Source: Pelodera strongyloides
Taxonomy: Eukaryota; Nematoda; Chromadorea; Rhabditida; Rhabditidae
Length of the DNA stretch: 64,000 nucleotides
NCBI GenBank assembly: GCA_036852015.1
Contig: JAANDG010000151.1
Location: 124,001 to 188,000 of the forward strand
Direction of reading: 5' to 3'
In this document: one piece after another, positions 47,242 through 59,856 of the stretch
How positions within the stretch are numbered: the stretch's first letter is position 1
Layout: each line of letters begins with the position of its first letter
Notes under the pieces: generated by a model
What the model was told of the DNA's origin: nothing
The model's input: the letters and a program-made list of their open reading frames with translations, nothing else
The model's database searches: none
Made by a program: the position numbers and the translations under genes

Positions 47242-50183
47242 ATGAAACATTCATATAACCCTAGCACTGTCATACATCTCGAAGTCGGGACAACACGTCA
47301 AAGTGATTTGAATCAGACTAATTTTGAAGTGACCCCAACTTTTGAAAGGGGTATGACGCGCGGTTGTAACAGACACTGAAAGCTGCATTGTCATGTATTA
47401 TGTGCCCTTCAGGCAGAGGTGTACACATAACTTTGCATATAATCCGTGGAAATGCAGTGAGGCACACAGAACAACGTGCCGTACCGCTTTAAACTTTCTT
47501 AGACTATGAGCTGGCCGCAATGTGATGGGAGTAAGTAGAGCTATGCTTCACAAGAAAGTATGTAGTTTAGTTGTCGTTGGCTGACAAAAGACACTGTAAC
47601 TTGGCTAACAAAATATACTGTAACAGCTGCACGTGTCTCATGCTTTGTGTGGGAGGGGGTGATCATGAAACTCAGCCATATATGATAGAAAGCTTTTGAT
47701 GATAGCCGCCCAGATCACAGTGCGAGCAGAGTTCATTCACAGTCACCACTTCTTAAATAATTTCCCACTGCCACGACAAATTTGTCAGTCGGAGTTTCGC
47801 GTACGGCATAAAAAAGTGCTCGACGGATATCACTGAGGAGTTGATCCATTAATGACCGATCAATGTGATTAATTGCCTGATTTTGTAAGGTGATCATTGC
47901 TTGGCGGCGTATGGAGCGCGCTCTTCCGCGTTTAATTAATCAATATTCCAGTTGCATTTGGAGTACGGTAGGTCGAATATTAATCTGAGACATCTGTTAT
48001 CAATCGCTTCCTCTCGCGTTTTATCCGTCTATATCTAGCTTCTTTCTGATTAAAGATGAACTTTTGAAACAACCTATCATGACCAAAAAGTGACATCTTG
48101 AGAAATTGACCCATTTGAGGACAGTGTTCCGCTTTTTTAAAGTGTTATTATAGAGGTTTCCACTCGCAACACTTTGTGCGCGATGATCGGACTTTTTTTT
48201 ACGCGCCGGCTACCGTAGTCTGGTGTACCTGGGAGAGAGAGAGGGGGAGAGAAAGAGAGAAATACGGAGAGAGAGAGCGCACGAAAGAGAAACCGAGAGA
48301 ATTGGAAACATTATGAATTTTGACCACGAATTGACCGATCACAATATGAATGATCATTGAAAATTTAAATCAGACTGCTTTTCGATGGTGTTTAGAGCCT
48401 GATAATTAAGGGCTTGTGAGACTGCGGTTTGATCTTTATTAAAATTGAGATCGTGGGGAACTTACAGTAAAGTTGCACGTGGGTTGTAAACGTTTTCTGG
48501 AGTACGGCGGCAAATTTCAGTGCCCTGTTGTGCCTTTCCGGCACAAAAGGTCACTGAAATTTGCATATAATACCATTTCAATACCGCGTGCCATACCGCT
48601 TGAATAGTCTTCTTTTTCTGTTGCTCTGTGTAATTATTGTAAGCAAAATAAGCAAAACGCTCAAAACTGCAATAAAGATGAACAATTGAGTGGTCAAGAA
48701 CGAATTTAAAATTTATTAAAGGGATTAGATCCGTCTAGACTAAAGATACGGTAGCGGGTAGTGCCTGATCTTATTGGTAGGACGCTGGTTGTGTTCTGGT
48801 AACTATATATTCTTGAATTAGCATATAATTTAAGGCTGCACCGAGACATATGATTATGATGTACAAGTGCATGTGCAATATGTAAATTTATGTGCCCTGC
48901 ACGGTAGACCAGTATATGTATCAAAACCACGTGTCATACCACTTTAAACCTCAACGATTTAAGCTCACCTTGGATGATCCTTTCTTTGCTATGTCATTAC
49001 GGTCCTTGGATTAAAGTTGATACAAGGAACTGAAAATTGAAAGAAAAACAGTAAGGAAAAAATGACAGTCATTGTCTTACAATTAGTAAATACATTCTAA
49101 ACCTTTGTAAATATGGCATGGATTACTCAACCTCAACCTTATTCATTTAGTAATACAAACCTTCACGGTAAACGCTAAACCACTGAAAAAAAACTGGAAG
49201 TTATAAAGCGGTATAACATCCTGTTTTTGAAATGGATTTTGGACAACTGCATTTTTATGCCCATATGCTAACCATAAGTAAGTCTATTCTTTTTTATCAA
49301 ATCGTTCTCATTTGCATATAATGAGTGGAAATGCAGTTATTCAGAATACGGAAATCAGGATGTTATACCGCTTTAAACAAACAATAACAACTATTATCCA
49401 GAAAACTCAAAGTATACGGTAGAAACAAAAATGCATTTTCTTAGCCAACTTGTCGCCATCCTTGTCAACAAAAGAGTAATGTCCGTCACAAAGACATGCC
49501 ACAATAAATCAGTTTCTCTTTGATGATCGATCCCATTGCTAATAATAGTTGTACAGAGCTAGGCAGCTATCAGTGACAAGTAATGTTAAGCCTGACTTTC
49601 GACACTGGCACCAGACCTTGATAAATGAGACTGGTCGACTTACACGAGACAGATCAAAAAGAGCTGTCCTGGAGTATGTAGCCTAATCTTATATAGAAGT
49701 ACGTGTACTGTAAAAGGTTTTGTGTTTTGAGCGTGTAGGGGATATGATATAAGCTGAGGCTGCTAGTACTATGAAAAAAACTGCATATATTTTTGTCACA
49801 GAAATATTTGGGATAAATATTTTTTTACTGGTACATGAGATAAGCTGTAAAAACAGTGCACGTTATACACGTTACTGTTTCGCGCTTACACACATGCGAA
49901 ATAGAAAGTTTTTTTCTATTCAGCTTTTTTGTGCCGTCTTCACTACAGCATACCACACAGATTTCTTTGGAACATCTCCAAACAATTAATTAATTAACTG
50001 CAATAACAATTGCATTCAACACAAAATCGAACATACATATAATCAACGGGATGGGTTATCATACGTTAAAGAACCTGCTACACTTTATCTATCAATACTC
50101 TCCTTTACACTGTTCCTTGTATTACTGTTACTTTATTTACTTCCTTTTAAATTACACCAAGCAATGCAACCGGCTGACATATC
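47242..50183. other. Intergenic region between MLT-10-like and DUF268-A genes
   Basis: It holds degenerate members of the AGCGG..ACACGTGG MITE family (about 47342-47492, right end near 48602, right end near 48946) and GA tracts at 48235-48300. The complete element at 49202-49376 is listed separately. No gene is supported. Confidence 0.5.
49202..49376. repeat. MITE family B' (AGCGGTATAACATCC ends)
   Basis: Ends ATAAAGCGGTATAACATCCTG and CAGGATGTTATACCGCTTTAA are inverted. The interior resembles family A (TTTTGAAA, TTTGCATATAATG). It bridges family A and the ACACGTGG family. Confidence 0.85.
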
Positions 50184-50189
50184 TTTATT
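50184..50189 (-). terminator. Poly(A) signal overlapping the DUF268-A stop codon
   Basis: The minus strand reads CAATAAAG: the TAA stop (50187-50185) is inside an AATAAA. It could be the cleavage signal if cleavage is about 15 bases downstream. Confidence 0.45.
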
Positions 50190-53100
50190 GTTTTCGTAAA
50201 GCGAATAAAATACGATCAGATGATCCAAGTTCAGGATTGTTCACTATTTCATACGGTATGTGGTCCATCATAGACGCTGCCTCATCGGTGAAATATCCAA
50301 AAATATCGAAACCTAAAAAGATTCGAAATTGTAACGGAATTTTTTTTTAACTCGTTAAAAGTGGGTCATAAAAATGGCACCGAAACTGCGATATTTATGA
50401 AAATGTATGGCTCGGACAAAAATACCATCACAAAAGAAATTTATAGCCTTTTTGACGGTATGCGGTATCATACTCTAGAGTAAAGTTTCTGTATCTTGGT
50501 TTCTTGCCCTACGTCTTCCGCGAATTAAAGGAACGCAGTCATGATAAATTCGTCATTTTTGTTTGATTTTAGTTTAATATAGGAAGGCGTGAGGGAAAAT
50601 ATGGTGTCAATATGAAGTTTAAGGGAGACGAACTCCGGGAGATAATTCACTGAGAATGGGGGTGACTGGATAACATAACAATATACATATGTGCATGAAA
50701 GCAATTGACTGGATTGCGGCCGAGGATGAATACCCTGCAGTTACATCATATCCCAAATGTGTAACACTGCAGGTATTCATAATATTATAATGCGCCTATG
50801 TCCGGACAATTGCGTATATACTGTAGTCGAGTAACCCCCATTCTCAATGAAATCTCTCCCAGAGTTTCTTTTCCTAAAACTTGGTATTGATACTGAATGG
50901 TTTTTTTCATAACTTCCTATATTTAATGAAAATCAAATAAAAATTGCCTTCTTTAACTCATAAGGAAAATTGCGTCGAAGTCAACGGGTCCGAGCACACC
51001 CTTCAATAAAAAAATGTTGAAATTAAAAAAAGATTTGACCGCCCTTGAAATAATTCCTTTATTTCTTCTTCTCCATATATGCGACGTTGATTGCCTACTA
51101 CGGCAGGCATACCTAAAGAGTTCTGCACGTTTAGTTCCTATTGTTATAAGTTATAAGAAGTGTAGAATTTGCGAAGAAATGCACTTTATACAATTGTAGG
51201 AATTGAACAGTATGTTCGCATCGAATATGTGTGAAGTGTTTTTTTTGTTCTGTGGAAGAGTACTCAGTTTCTAACATAATACGCTGCCGCTGAACCGTGG
51301 AAACGCAATACGTAACAAGATAAAGACGCTACCAATCTTACCACGGTACCGCTCTAGAGCTACTCGTAGATCAAAAATAATTTGGCCACCTATTGGGCAT
51401 TAGCTTATGAAAGTGAGGATCCTCCCACAGTAGACACATGTGGCGGTTTCGGTTCCGAAGAAGTTCCGAAAAATGAAAGAGCCTTGATTGAAACCAGAGG
51501 CTTACCAACAGGAATGGCAACTAAAGCCAAGCCTCCAGGTGTCAACATACATCGCAGTTTATTCATTTCACTAATGTCTCCTTTGGGATTCAGAGGTTCA
51601 CCGTTTCTGCAAACAAACACAAATTAGGTGAAGGAGCTGTTATGTTTGCTTATTGTGCTTTTTGACATACGCTTAGTAATCCCCCCGCATTCTAAACCCT
51701 CCCGAACCTACCGTAATCCACCAATACTTGCCGCCAAATAATAATATTCAAAGTTGTGTTTTGATCATTGTTAATTTTGGCCAGATTGTTCTCGATTGTT
51801 TTGCTGTTGTGTTTTGTGTTTAATTGCTCTTTACCCGCAGGGGTTTTTCTCTTTTTAATTATTAATTGTTCCCGATTGTTCTAGCTCGTTATTGGCGCCA
51901 AGTTTTCCCGCGAAATAAGTTTACGCTCGTTTGTTTTTCTTCCTTTTAGACACTCGACCTTTCGGCTACACTTGTCTTGCCACATTTTGGTTTCTCTCGT
52001 CTGAGTAGACTCACTCCCATGTAGGCCTAGTTAGTTGTTAGTCGTGTCTACCTTTTAACGCAATCATTTACGTTCACGTTTGATCTCTATATATTGCATG
52101 TTCTTTTTATTAAAAATAAAGTTTTAAATAACTTACAACGACTCACTTATTTGTCAAAGCTTGGGATGTTCCCATTGCTATTTAACCAGTGTTAATATTT
52201 TGTGAATGCTATTCGGAAATGTGTTTTTATTCGTACTGACTTTAGCTTTGTATCGTGCTGTTAAGTTTTATTTTTTAAGTAATTAAAATGGTACGCAGAC
52301 ACTCATTCGCACATCGAACCGCGTTAATGATTGAGAGCAATCCGACAATATTTTCCCATTCGTAGCCTTCAGTTATGATCTCCTGTATATTGTTGTATTT
52401 CTTTTTTGTTCGCTTTTTATGTCTTTGTGTATTTTATCGACAAACTGTGCGTGTACATTTTTGTGTGCGTAATAAATATTATATTCTTATTATTATTAAC
52501 TCTATGTACAGTACTGACCGTAGGTTGCGATTAGTTTTATGTTTAACCCGTGCCGCGTTTTATGTCTATATTAATTGATTCAGATTTTAAAGAGTTTCAG
52601 CTTGGCGAACGTGGAGATTTTATACTCAGGACCATTTTACGAAAAAGGATAATATTTAAGGTAAGGAGACTGATATTTATTTAGATACTGGTGGGTGGCT
52701 GGTTAGTGAGGATAGGTGATGTGGAGAGGGTTTATCCCTCCTCATATCACCACATCCAAGAACTATCCGCCCGGACCCCGCCTTACCCACCAACTGCTTG
52801 CAATGGTCGGCAATTAGAATTAGTGGGCCGTCGGCTTATATTTACTGTGTTAGCTGGCTCCTTTCGAGGGGAATTTTTCGAAGATCTCTTTGTTAGAGTG
52901 GTGGAACAATATATGATACGTTTCTAATATTCTAATGCTCTATAGAAAGATCCTGGATCGTGAAACGCATTCATCGGAACTAGACACTAGAGGACCTATT
53001 CACCATTACATCCCCGAGACTGAGGCCATATTCGCCACTCCCATTCCCTCAGGGAAATAGTCCTTGGGGACAGAAAATTACATTCTAATGCGAAACACAC

Positions 53101-55707
53101 ATAGTAAAAGACGGGAATTCCGCATGGGGAATTGCGTGGCGAATATGGCCTCTGAATATCCGCGGGAAAAAAAACTGGCATCTTGGGAAACTGACTTCAC
53201 ACTTATACCCAAATTTTAGTAGTTCAGTCAGCATATCTTTTGAGCATTTATCTTACAAATGAACTTTTGTATATTTATATGAACTTATTAACAATGATAA
53301 GACTTGCGTACCGCCCAAGTCCAGCTTCTTCTATACCCTCGTAGTTTACAATGAAGTCATACTGTTGGAAATAGCTGAAAAAGTTATTTTTGTCATAAGT
53401 CATCAGAGTTTTTTTTTTTGCAAGTTGTATTTGTAATGGGGTTTGCAAGGATACCAAAAACTCGGTGTGATTCTGTCAAAACTACCGTAGTTCTGCACGA
53501 AACTTGCATATATAATATTTTTTTTCCAGAATGCTACGTGCAAAGAAGGCAAAGAACTATGATTTCCTACCGCTCCCAATTTTTCGCGATTTCCATAGGT
53601 GTTATACAATTTAAATTAAGTTTTGTTTCCAGTACAATAGCTCCATTGTCGATAGTGGTTAAGCTTACGGCACCATATTTCAAAGCCATTAATTGAGCCT
53701 GAAATGCTAACCCTTATTTCTGAAGGACTACCGCTTCATTCTGTTCTGAGGCCGTATTCACCAACACGCAGGGAGTCCTCCCTGGCCTCCCCAGGGAGCT
53801 AAAGAGTGTCTAGAGAATGCGAGAGCAGAAGAGATTCAGATCGCTCGTGAATCTAGGGAGGGCTCCCTGTTTATTGGTGAATACGGCCTCGGGATATACG
53901 GGAGAGTTATATAATTGACAGAAACAGGTTTCTTGATCAATAAGGGTGAAACAACGTTGTTCTAACACAGTCCACTTTTGCATGTTGTGGTCACTTTCGC
54001 AGAAAAAAATTTATGGAATTCACGATAATGTTCCTGTACAGTTTAACCTAGAAGAATCCTCTATCTTACGGCACTTTAAAGTTAAATATCAGCCGTTTTT
54101 GAAACGCATCGTGGACAGCTAAATTCTTACGTATTTATGCAAATTAGCTCGAAATTAGCTCGATTTTTTATTCTAATTTATGTTCATTTGCATAAGCTGC
54201 CTGCATACGAATGCTGGTGTACTCGATGTGTTTCAAAAACCGGCCGGAATTTCGCTTTAAACTGGAAGAATTATAATTATTACAGTACTTACCCAGGGTT
54301 TATCTGTTGCTCCGATCACTGCCCCATGTCTTCCCCTGATGAATTTTATCTTTGTTTCAATAGCGATGATCAACTTACCTGGAACTTTGATTAGTAAAGA
54401 AAAAGATTTTTTGAAACAAATATAACATAACGCAATTAAATTTACAAAAAAAGGATGAAAGATACAGCATCTTACCGATCTCCTCCGGGTAGCCTTCATT
54501 TCGCCAAATTTCCAGAAAATCATATTTCACCAGTTTGTCAACGCCAGTCCAGCGTACCGTTGTTGCTTTTTCATCATTATCATTGTTACTGAAATACATT
54601 TCAGAAAATTCTCAGCGGGCCGAACGCGGTAAGGTCTATCAAACATAAGTATCCCGGACTATAACTATAACAAAGACGCTTACCCACTTGGATATATACG
54701 TAATATTCCTCTGTGTGGTTAATTCTTGAATCAATTGGGACGAATTTGAAGTAATATTTGGATTAATGTAGCCGTCGTATGTATTCAACCAATCCTCGAA
54801 TACCTGAATTTCATAGACTACTTCCTACGTATAAGAATACAGAGTTATTTATTGTATAGACGAATTGCGTCAGAGAGTATTCTTATAAATCGCAATATCG
54901 TGTAAAAAAATGGTCATGAGCCCATACTCCAATTCTCTGTGGGAAATACTCCCTGGGGACAGAAAATAGCATTCTAATGTGAGACATTCAGAGAAAAAGA
55001 CGACGATTTCAGAAAACCCGTGTATATGACCTATGACCTACAGTAACCACGAACGACACCCAACATTGCAAATAATCTATCGCCTATTTTGTGTTATATA
55101 CAAAATGTTTAAAACTTCCGTGATTATCTTCTGGAATCTATATTTTCCAGAATCCGTAAGCTATTCATTACTGTGTAGAGTGATGTGGCTACAAAAATAA
55201 TAAAATAAGAGATTTCCAACCTTTTTACAAATTTGCAATTGTTCCGGATTTCTCCATGCTTCTGGTCTACTACTAGTTGAGTTTTGAAAGTGATAATTGG
55301 AAAATTGTCGTCTATACAGTTGATAACTTATTACAAACAGTATGACAAGTAATATTCCATGGTGTATATTCAAGTGTTTGCCTGAAAAATACATTTCGCG
55401 TACGCATATAAAATCAAGCAGTACAGCGGATAATGATTCTGATTCATAATTGTGATAGAAACAAGTACAAGGTGTAAAACACGCTAGTGTAAGTAATCTC
55501 ACGAACTTAAATAAAAGTTTGCTTAAAATACAATGCAAATGCAAAACGTGTTATATTTCAAAGCTAGAAGAACTAAGAAAACCGATCGATAATTTAAATA
55601 GTACAAAGTACCGATGATTACATATAGATCTTACCAAAAGCTTGCCGCTTAGGTGCTCTTTTCTTCAATAGAGATTGATGTTGTTCTTTGCCGGCATTGG
55701 AAATCAT
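50185..55707 (-). CDS. DUF268 protein A, type II membrane, methyltransferase-like
   Basis: Ten exons, high to low: 55707-55635, 55381-55221, 54803-54688, 54588-54476, 54378-54293, 53698-53572, 53374-53312, 51606-51506, 51389-51342 and 50312-50185. They encode about 338 residues. A basic cytosolic N-terminus (LLKKRAPKRQAFG) precedes one membrane anchor (GILLVILFVISYQLY). Then come a linker and the DUF268 core: GAVIGATDKPW, ALKYGAVSLTTIDNG, ITPMEIA, YDFIVNYEGIEEAGLGR, GEPLNPKGD, RCMLTPGGLALVAIPVG. This block order resembles class I methyltransferases, with a glycine-poor motif I; that is an inference. Exon 6 has AAAA where its paralogue and the phases on both sides call for five A. The sequence as written is therefore shifted by one base near 53581-53585. 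The GKDA segment is also diverged (GGQIIFDLRV). The paralogue lies 686 bp upstream in the same direction. Confidence 0.82.
51607..53311. other. Large intron 7 of the DUF268-A gene
   Basis: A 1.7-kb intron, much longer than the others. It holds a foldback element (53021-53153) and otherwise AT-rich DNA. Around 52690-52860 is a GC-richer patch with no supported exon. Confidence 0.6.
53021..53153. repeat. Foldback element, TGAGGCCATATTCACCACTC family, copy 2
   Basis: Complete inverted-repeat copy (TGAGGCCATATTCGCCACTC to GAATATGGCCTC) with the GGGGACAGAAAA core. Confidence 0.88.
53748..53890. repeat. Palindromic MITE, family GAGGCCGTATTCACC, copy 2
   Basis: Matches the 5018-5151 copy through most of its length, in the intron between DUF268-A exons 5 and 6, 50 bp from the exon 6 acceptor. 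Confidence 0.9.
54076..54260. repeat. MITE family A copy 17
   Basis: TTAA at both ends, with a diverged left arm (AGTTAAATATCAGCCG). It lies 32 bp from the donor of DUF268-A exon 5. Confidence 0.9.
54917..55012. repeat. Fragment of the GGGGACAGAAAA foldback family
   Basis: It shares the core CCCTGGGGACAGAAAATAGC with the four fuller copies but lacks both terminal arms. Confidence 0.7.
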
Positions 55708-55799
55708 GTTTATAATTTGGGCGAAGAAACTTTACATTTAGATTGTATCTGTTTTCGAAAAGGAACCGTGATCGCCAAGATGCCGATTCTTTTTAGATT

Positions 55800-55925
55800 T
55801 CTTGATCTCATCTCTCTCTCTTCTCTTCTCTCTATTCTCTCTCTCCATGTCTCTCCATGTGTGTCTCTCTCTCTCTTTCTTTCTCTCTCTCTATGTCTCA
55901 CTACATGTTTATTCTTTCTCTAATT
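55800..55925. repeat. TC microsatellite between the two DUF268 genes
   Basis: TC-rich tract about 100 bp upstream of the DUF268-A start. Frames here are repeat artefacts. Confidence 0.9.
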
Positions 55926-56146
55926 CTCTGTATATATTAAACTCTTTATTGTTTATTTATGCGATATCATGTTTTCTCTGTTTACAATCTCTGTTTATAT
56001 TGTTTAGACAATGGATTGGGCTCAACGCTTTGGTAACCAGCATTGTTTTGTATATGTGTTTTTTCAAACACGATTTTTCACACTGGTTGTTACAGACGAA
56101 CTAATACTTTACCAGCACCGTTACTTGCTCCAAGAAATGATATACC

Positions 56147-56280
56147 AGACGCCATATTCACCACTTCGATTCCCTCCGGGAACTAGTCCCTGGGGACAGA
56201 AAATAGCATTCTAATGTGCGCTACGCAGAGAAAAAGACGGAGAATTCCCCATGGGGAATTGAGTGGTGAATATGGCCTCA
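56147..56280. repeat. Foldback element, TGAGGCCATATTCACCACTC family, copy 3
   Basis: Inverted arms around the GGGGACAGAAAATAGCATTC core, in the 686-bp space between the two DUF268 genes. Confidence 0.88.
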
Positions 56281-56380
56281 GCACAATAAAATAAGATCAC
56301 CGTTTTTCATTGTATTACTCAAGTCACAATGACGCCACCGGCGACATGTAGGCTGAAACAGAAGTCCTCGAAATAAAATA

Positions 56381-56386
56381 TTTATT
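56381..56386 (-). terminator. Poly(A) signal of DUF268-B
   Basis: AATAAA on the minus strand starts seven bases after the TGA stop (56395-56393), giving a very short 3' UTR. Confidence 0.7.
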
Positions 56387-56392
56387 CCCTTT

Positions 56393-59300
56393 TCACCACA
56401 TTCCCTGAAATTTCACGTCAACAAGCATCCATTCGTACTGTCCGATTTCGCGTCCCAGTTGGATTTCCAAAGGTACGGTAAAAATACGATTCGCCGCCTC
56501 GTCGTTGAAGTAACCTTTGATGAAGAAGCCTGAAGTGAACATTTTTGATTTCGATGAAAGTTCAAAACAAAATACCGGCCGGCTTTTGAAACACATCGTG
56601 GACAAATGAATTCTAGCGTGTTTATGCTAATTTACTCGAATTTAGATCGATTTTTATTCAAATGTTTGCTCTTTTGCATAAGCTGCATACTAATACTGGT
56701 GTCAACGATACGTTTCAAAAAGCAGCCGGTGTTTCGATTTAAAATAAACCATACAGGAAAATCTGGCTTTACATCAAAGCATGTTCGCGTTCTGAGTTGC
56801 CATGAATGTATTTATTATACGTCTAAACTCTAAAATGACCAACCTTTGAATAAGGCCTCTAGCCTCGGAACACTGTAGATTCGGAACTGATTGTAGACAA
56901 GGGCATCCTTTCCTATATATATATATATGATTTTATTTAAAAAGATTTCTTGTTTGTTTCTTTCCTCTTTTCATCTGCTTTCTTTGAAACAAAAATATAT
57001 TGACAAGGAATCGGAGGGGCAACCTGAGGCCAGATTCACCACTCAATTCCCTATGGGGAATTTCCCGTATTTTCTCTGCGTGTCTCACATTAGAATGCTA
57101 TTTCCTGTCCACAGGGAATATTTACCCGAGGGAATCGGAGTGGTGAATATGGCCTCATAAATCTTATTACTACCAATTTATGCGGAAAGCGGAATACAAC
57201 CATGTACCGTCTCGTGAAATCTACATTTCTTATATGTTTACCGCATCACCTGGCAAATAGCTTAACACAATATCCCATCAAGAATATGAGATAAATATTT
57301 AGAATCTAAGTTTCTAGACCCCAATTAGTACAGTACCAATGGGCAGTCCAATCAATGCGCTGCCAGTCGGCCTCATCAAACACCGTAATCGAGCCAGCGC
57401 CTTTTTATCACCGTCAGTATCCAGTGGCTCACCGTACCTAAATTTAGGATGGCACATCTTTGGTGCCCTTTGAAGATATACAACACGTGGTTTGAAGACT
57501 GAAAACTCCCCTCTCTATAATATGCAAATTTTGTGCCCTTCTGGGCATTTAGCTATATATGATGGGACCGAAACCAATTTGCAGATAATATATGCGAACG
57601 AACAAAAAAACTAAATAGTAAACCTGCCCAGCCCCTCATGTGCTATGCCATCATAGGAAAATATGGAATTGTAACGTTGGTAGTGCCTGAAAATTTAGGT
57701 ACTTTGTAAGAATTTGTGATCATTGTACTTTGGAGAAACTCGGGTTTAAGCCATAGTTTTTGGATTTTACTTATTTTCCTCTGACAATATCTCTCGCGCA
57801 CTAGTTCGACAACACGGAAAATAATTATAAAAAATATTCCTTGTGTAACTCACTGTTCCCAGTTCTTGGCCAACTCAAGAGGATTCAGGTAACGAGCATT
57901 TAGCTTGGAGTTTATTTCTATTTTATTGTGCTCGACGACCGTGACGCTACGTGCGCCGGTTTGGAGCGCGTACAGCGCGGGCTGTAACGGTTTTCATTTT
58001 TATTTGAGTCAGAAGGCAGCGAGAGGTTGTGAAAAATATAGGTAAAGGAGTAGATAATGAGGATTTCTTTCACATAACGAGAGATGAAAAGAGAGTTAAG
58101 AGAATATCGAGAGGGATATGGTGACGAGCAAGTGAGATAAGTTGAAAAAGCGAGAAAAAGAGAGAAAAAGAGGAAAGAAGCTTAGAGAGAGAGAGAGACA
58201 ACCTTCATACCCATGGTTCAGTTGTTCCAAGAATTAACGCATCCTTTTGTGTAGTAAATCGACGATTTTGTCGGAATGCCAGCAGAGCCTTTTCTGAATT
58301 CAAGTACAAAATCAATTTCTTTTTGATTTACAATCCCATAAGAATCTAACTGTAAACGTTTGTTTTCCCAGTTATACTCTCTAACCTTCTCGCACCAATA
58401 AGCACTACTGCAGTGTGCTTGACAGCCTGACTAATCGTTTATCTCAACGGGTTAATCTTATGGCTAGTATACCTTAAGTCTGAACTAATATATAGTAATT
58501 GTAATGAAAGTAAAAAATTACCCTTATCTTCAGGATATAAACGCATTAAATCGAACGGGTGTTTATTATATAATTCGTCAAAATTGCTCCATTTGAATGT
58601 GTTATTTCGAGAGTCCTCTTCCCTCTTGTAACTAGAATAAATACAAATTGGCAGCGTTGTTCAGCTTTAAAGCGGTATGACACGTGGTGTGTGTGTGCAA
58701 CATATGCTGTGATTTTCTGCGCTGTTTCCCTTTTCGCGAGGACCACAATTAGCATATAACCAAAGTAAGGCACCTATCGGCCATATGTTCAAAACGCACG
58801 CACCATATCGCTTTAAAACCATCATAATTGTAAAAAATCTGTCACAACACCCTCTCTATAGTAGTTTCGCCTGCTCTCCTTACTTGTAAATATAACTCGT
58901 TTCAAAATCTTTCTCTGATAACATATCCATAAGAAATTTGCGCGGCGGTCGAACCGGTCCCTCCACGTACGAAATATTTTCATGTGTGGATACAAACTCC
59001 TCGAATAACTAAATAATCCTCATTTTTAATTTAAAATACATAATCTGCAGAGAAACAAATCTAAAATACGATCATGCTCAAGCATAGAAATTTTTCTCAA
59101 AATGAATTTTTTTAAATCTTTAGGTTTCAAGAGCGTGCACCTTTATTCAAGGGGGGGAGGGTTCAAAAAAGTTCAAATTCAAAGTTTTCTTATTTCATTA
59201 TAAATTATTTATTATTTTATTATTATTATATTTTATTATATTATTTTTTTTTTTTTTTTTTTTTTTATTCCTTTTTATTTATTATTTATTTATTATTATT

Positions 59301-59856
59301 ATATTATATTATATTATATTATATTATATTATTACAAATTTGTTCGTAAACCTTACCTTTCGACAATTATGAAGCTCCTCGGGGCCCCACGTAGTCATAG
59401 TTTGCGTTGTTGTAGTGATGGATGGAGTGCTAGTCGTACTTGTGGTACTTGTCGGAGAGGTAGCTATTCGTGAGCTTCTTGATGGTACCGCAGCGGTACG
59501 TAAGGGCTCTTTTTGTATAATTTCTTCTGTACCGCTGGTCGAATGATATAGGACTACTACTATCACAGCAAAAATGCAAATAAGGATATACCGCCTGCTT
59601 GTCGTAGCTAAAAAATCAAAAATTATTATTAAGAATAATAATAATATTAATATTAATATTACTATAATATTAAAATTAAATTAAAATTAAAATTTATTTT
59701 TTTTTTTTTTTTTCTTTTTAAATTATTCCTTTATTTAATATTAATATTAATATTATTATATATTGTTATTAATATTAATAAGGATCACTCACTTTTCTGC
59801 GGCAGCTCCCGCTCATCGATTAATGTATGCATTTCTTGTTCGTCTTTGAGAGACAT
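56393..59856 (-). CDS. DUF268 protein B, type II membrane, methyltransferase-like
   Basis: Ten exons, high to low, all in phase: 59856-59793, 59607-59357, 59008-58884, 58631-58522, 58293-58211, 57981-57854, 57686-57624, 57437-57337, 56912-56844 and 56529-56393. They encode 376 residues without a break. A short cytosolic tail (MSLKDEQEMHTLIDERELPQ) precedes an anchor (YILICIFAVIVVVLY). A Ser/Thr-rich stem (about residues 65-95) is likely O-glycosylated and typical of Golgi type II proteins. The core follows: DALILGTTEPW, ALQTGARSVTVVEHN, LNPLELAKNWE, YNSIFSYDGIAHEGLGR, YGEPLDTDGD, RCLMRPTGSALIGLPIGKDA, IYSVPRLEALFKG. Exon junction positions match those of gene A in the core, so the two are tandem duplicates. 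DUF268 is mainly known from nematodes. The methyltransferase-like reading is my inference from block order, and the reaction is unknown. Confidence 0.9.
56562..56742. repeat. MITE family A copy 18
   Basis: A slightly diverged copy (TCAAAACAAAATACCGG at the left end). It starts 33 bp from the acceptor of the last DUF268-B exon and fills most of that intron. Confidence 0.88.
57024..57157. repeat. Foldback element, TGAGGCCATATTCACCACTC family, copy 4
   Basis: Complete copy in inverted orientation relative to copies 2 and 3, in the intron between DUF268-B exons 8 and 9. Confidence 0.88.
58667..58816. repeat. MITE, AGCGGTATGACACGTGG family, full copy
   Basis: Left end TTAAAGCGGTATGACACGTGG and right end GCACCATATCGCTTTAA, TTAA at both sides, 150 bp. 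It makes up most of the intron between DUF268-B exons 3 and 4. Confidence 0.8.
59205..59340. repeat. ATT/ATATT microsatellite
   Basis: Long T run plus TATTA repeats in DUF268-B intron 2, ending 17 bp from the donor at 59356. A similar tract is in intron 1 (59625-59780). Confidence 0.9.
59625..59780. repeat. AATATT microsatellite with poly(T)
   Basis: Repeated AATATT units on both sides of an 18-base T run in DUF268-B intron 1. Confidence 0.9.
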
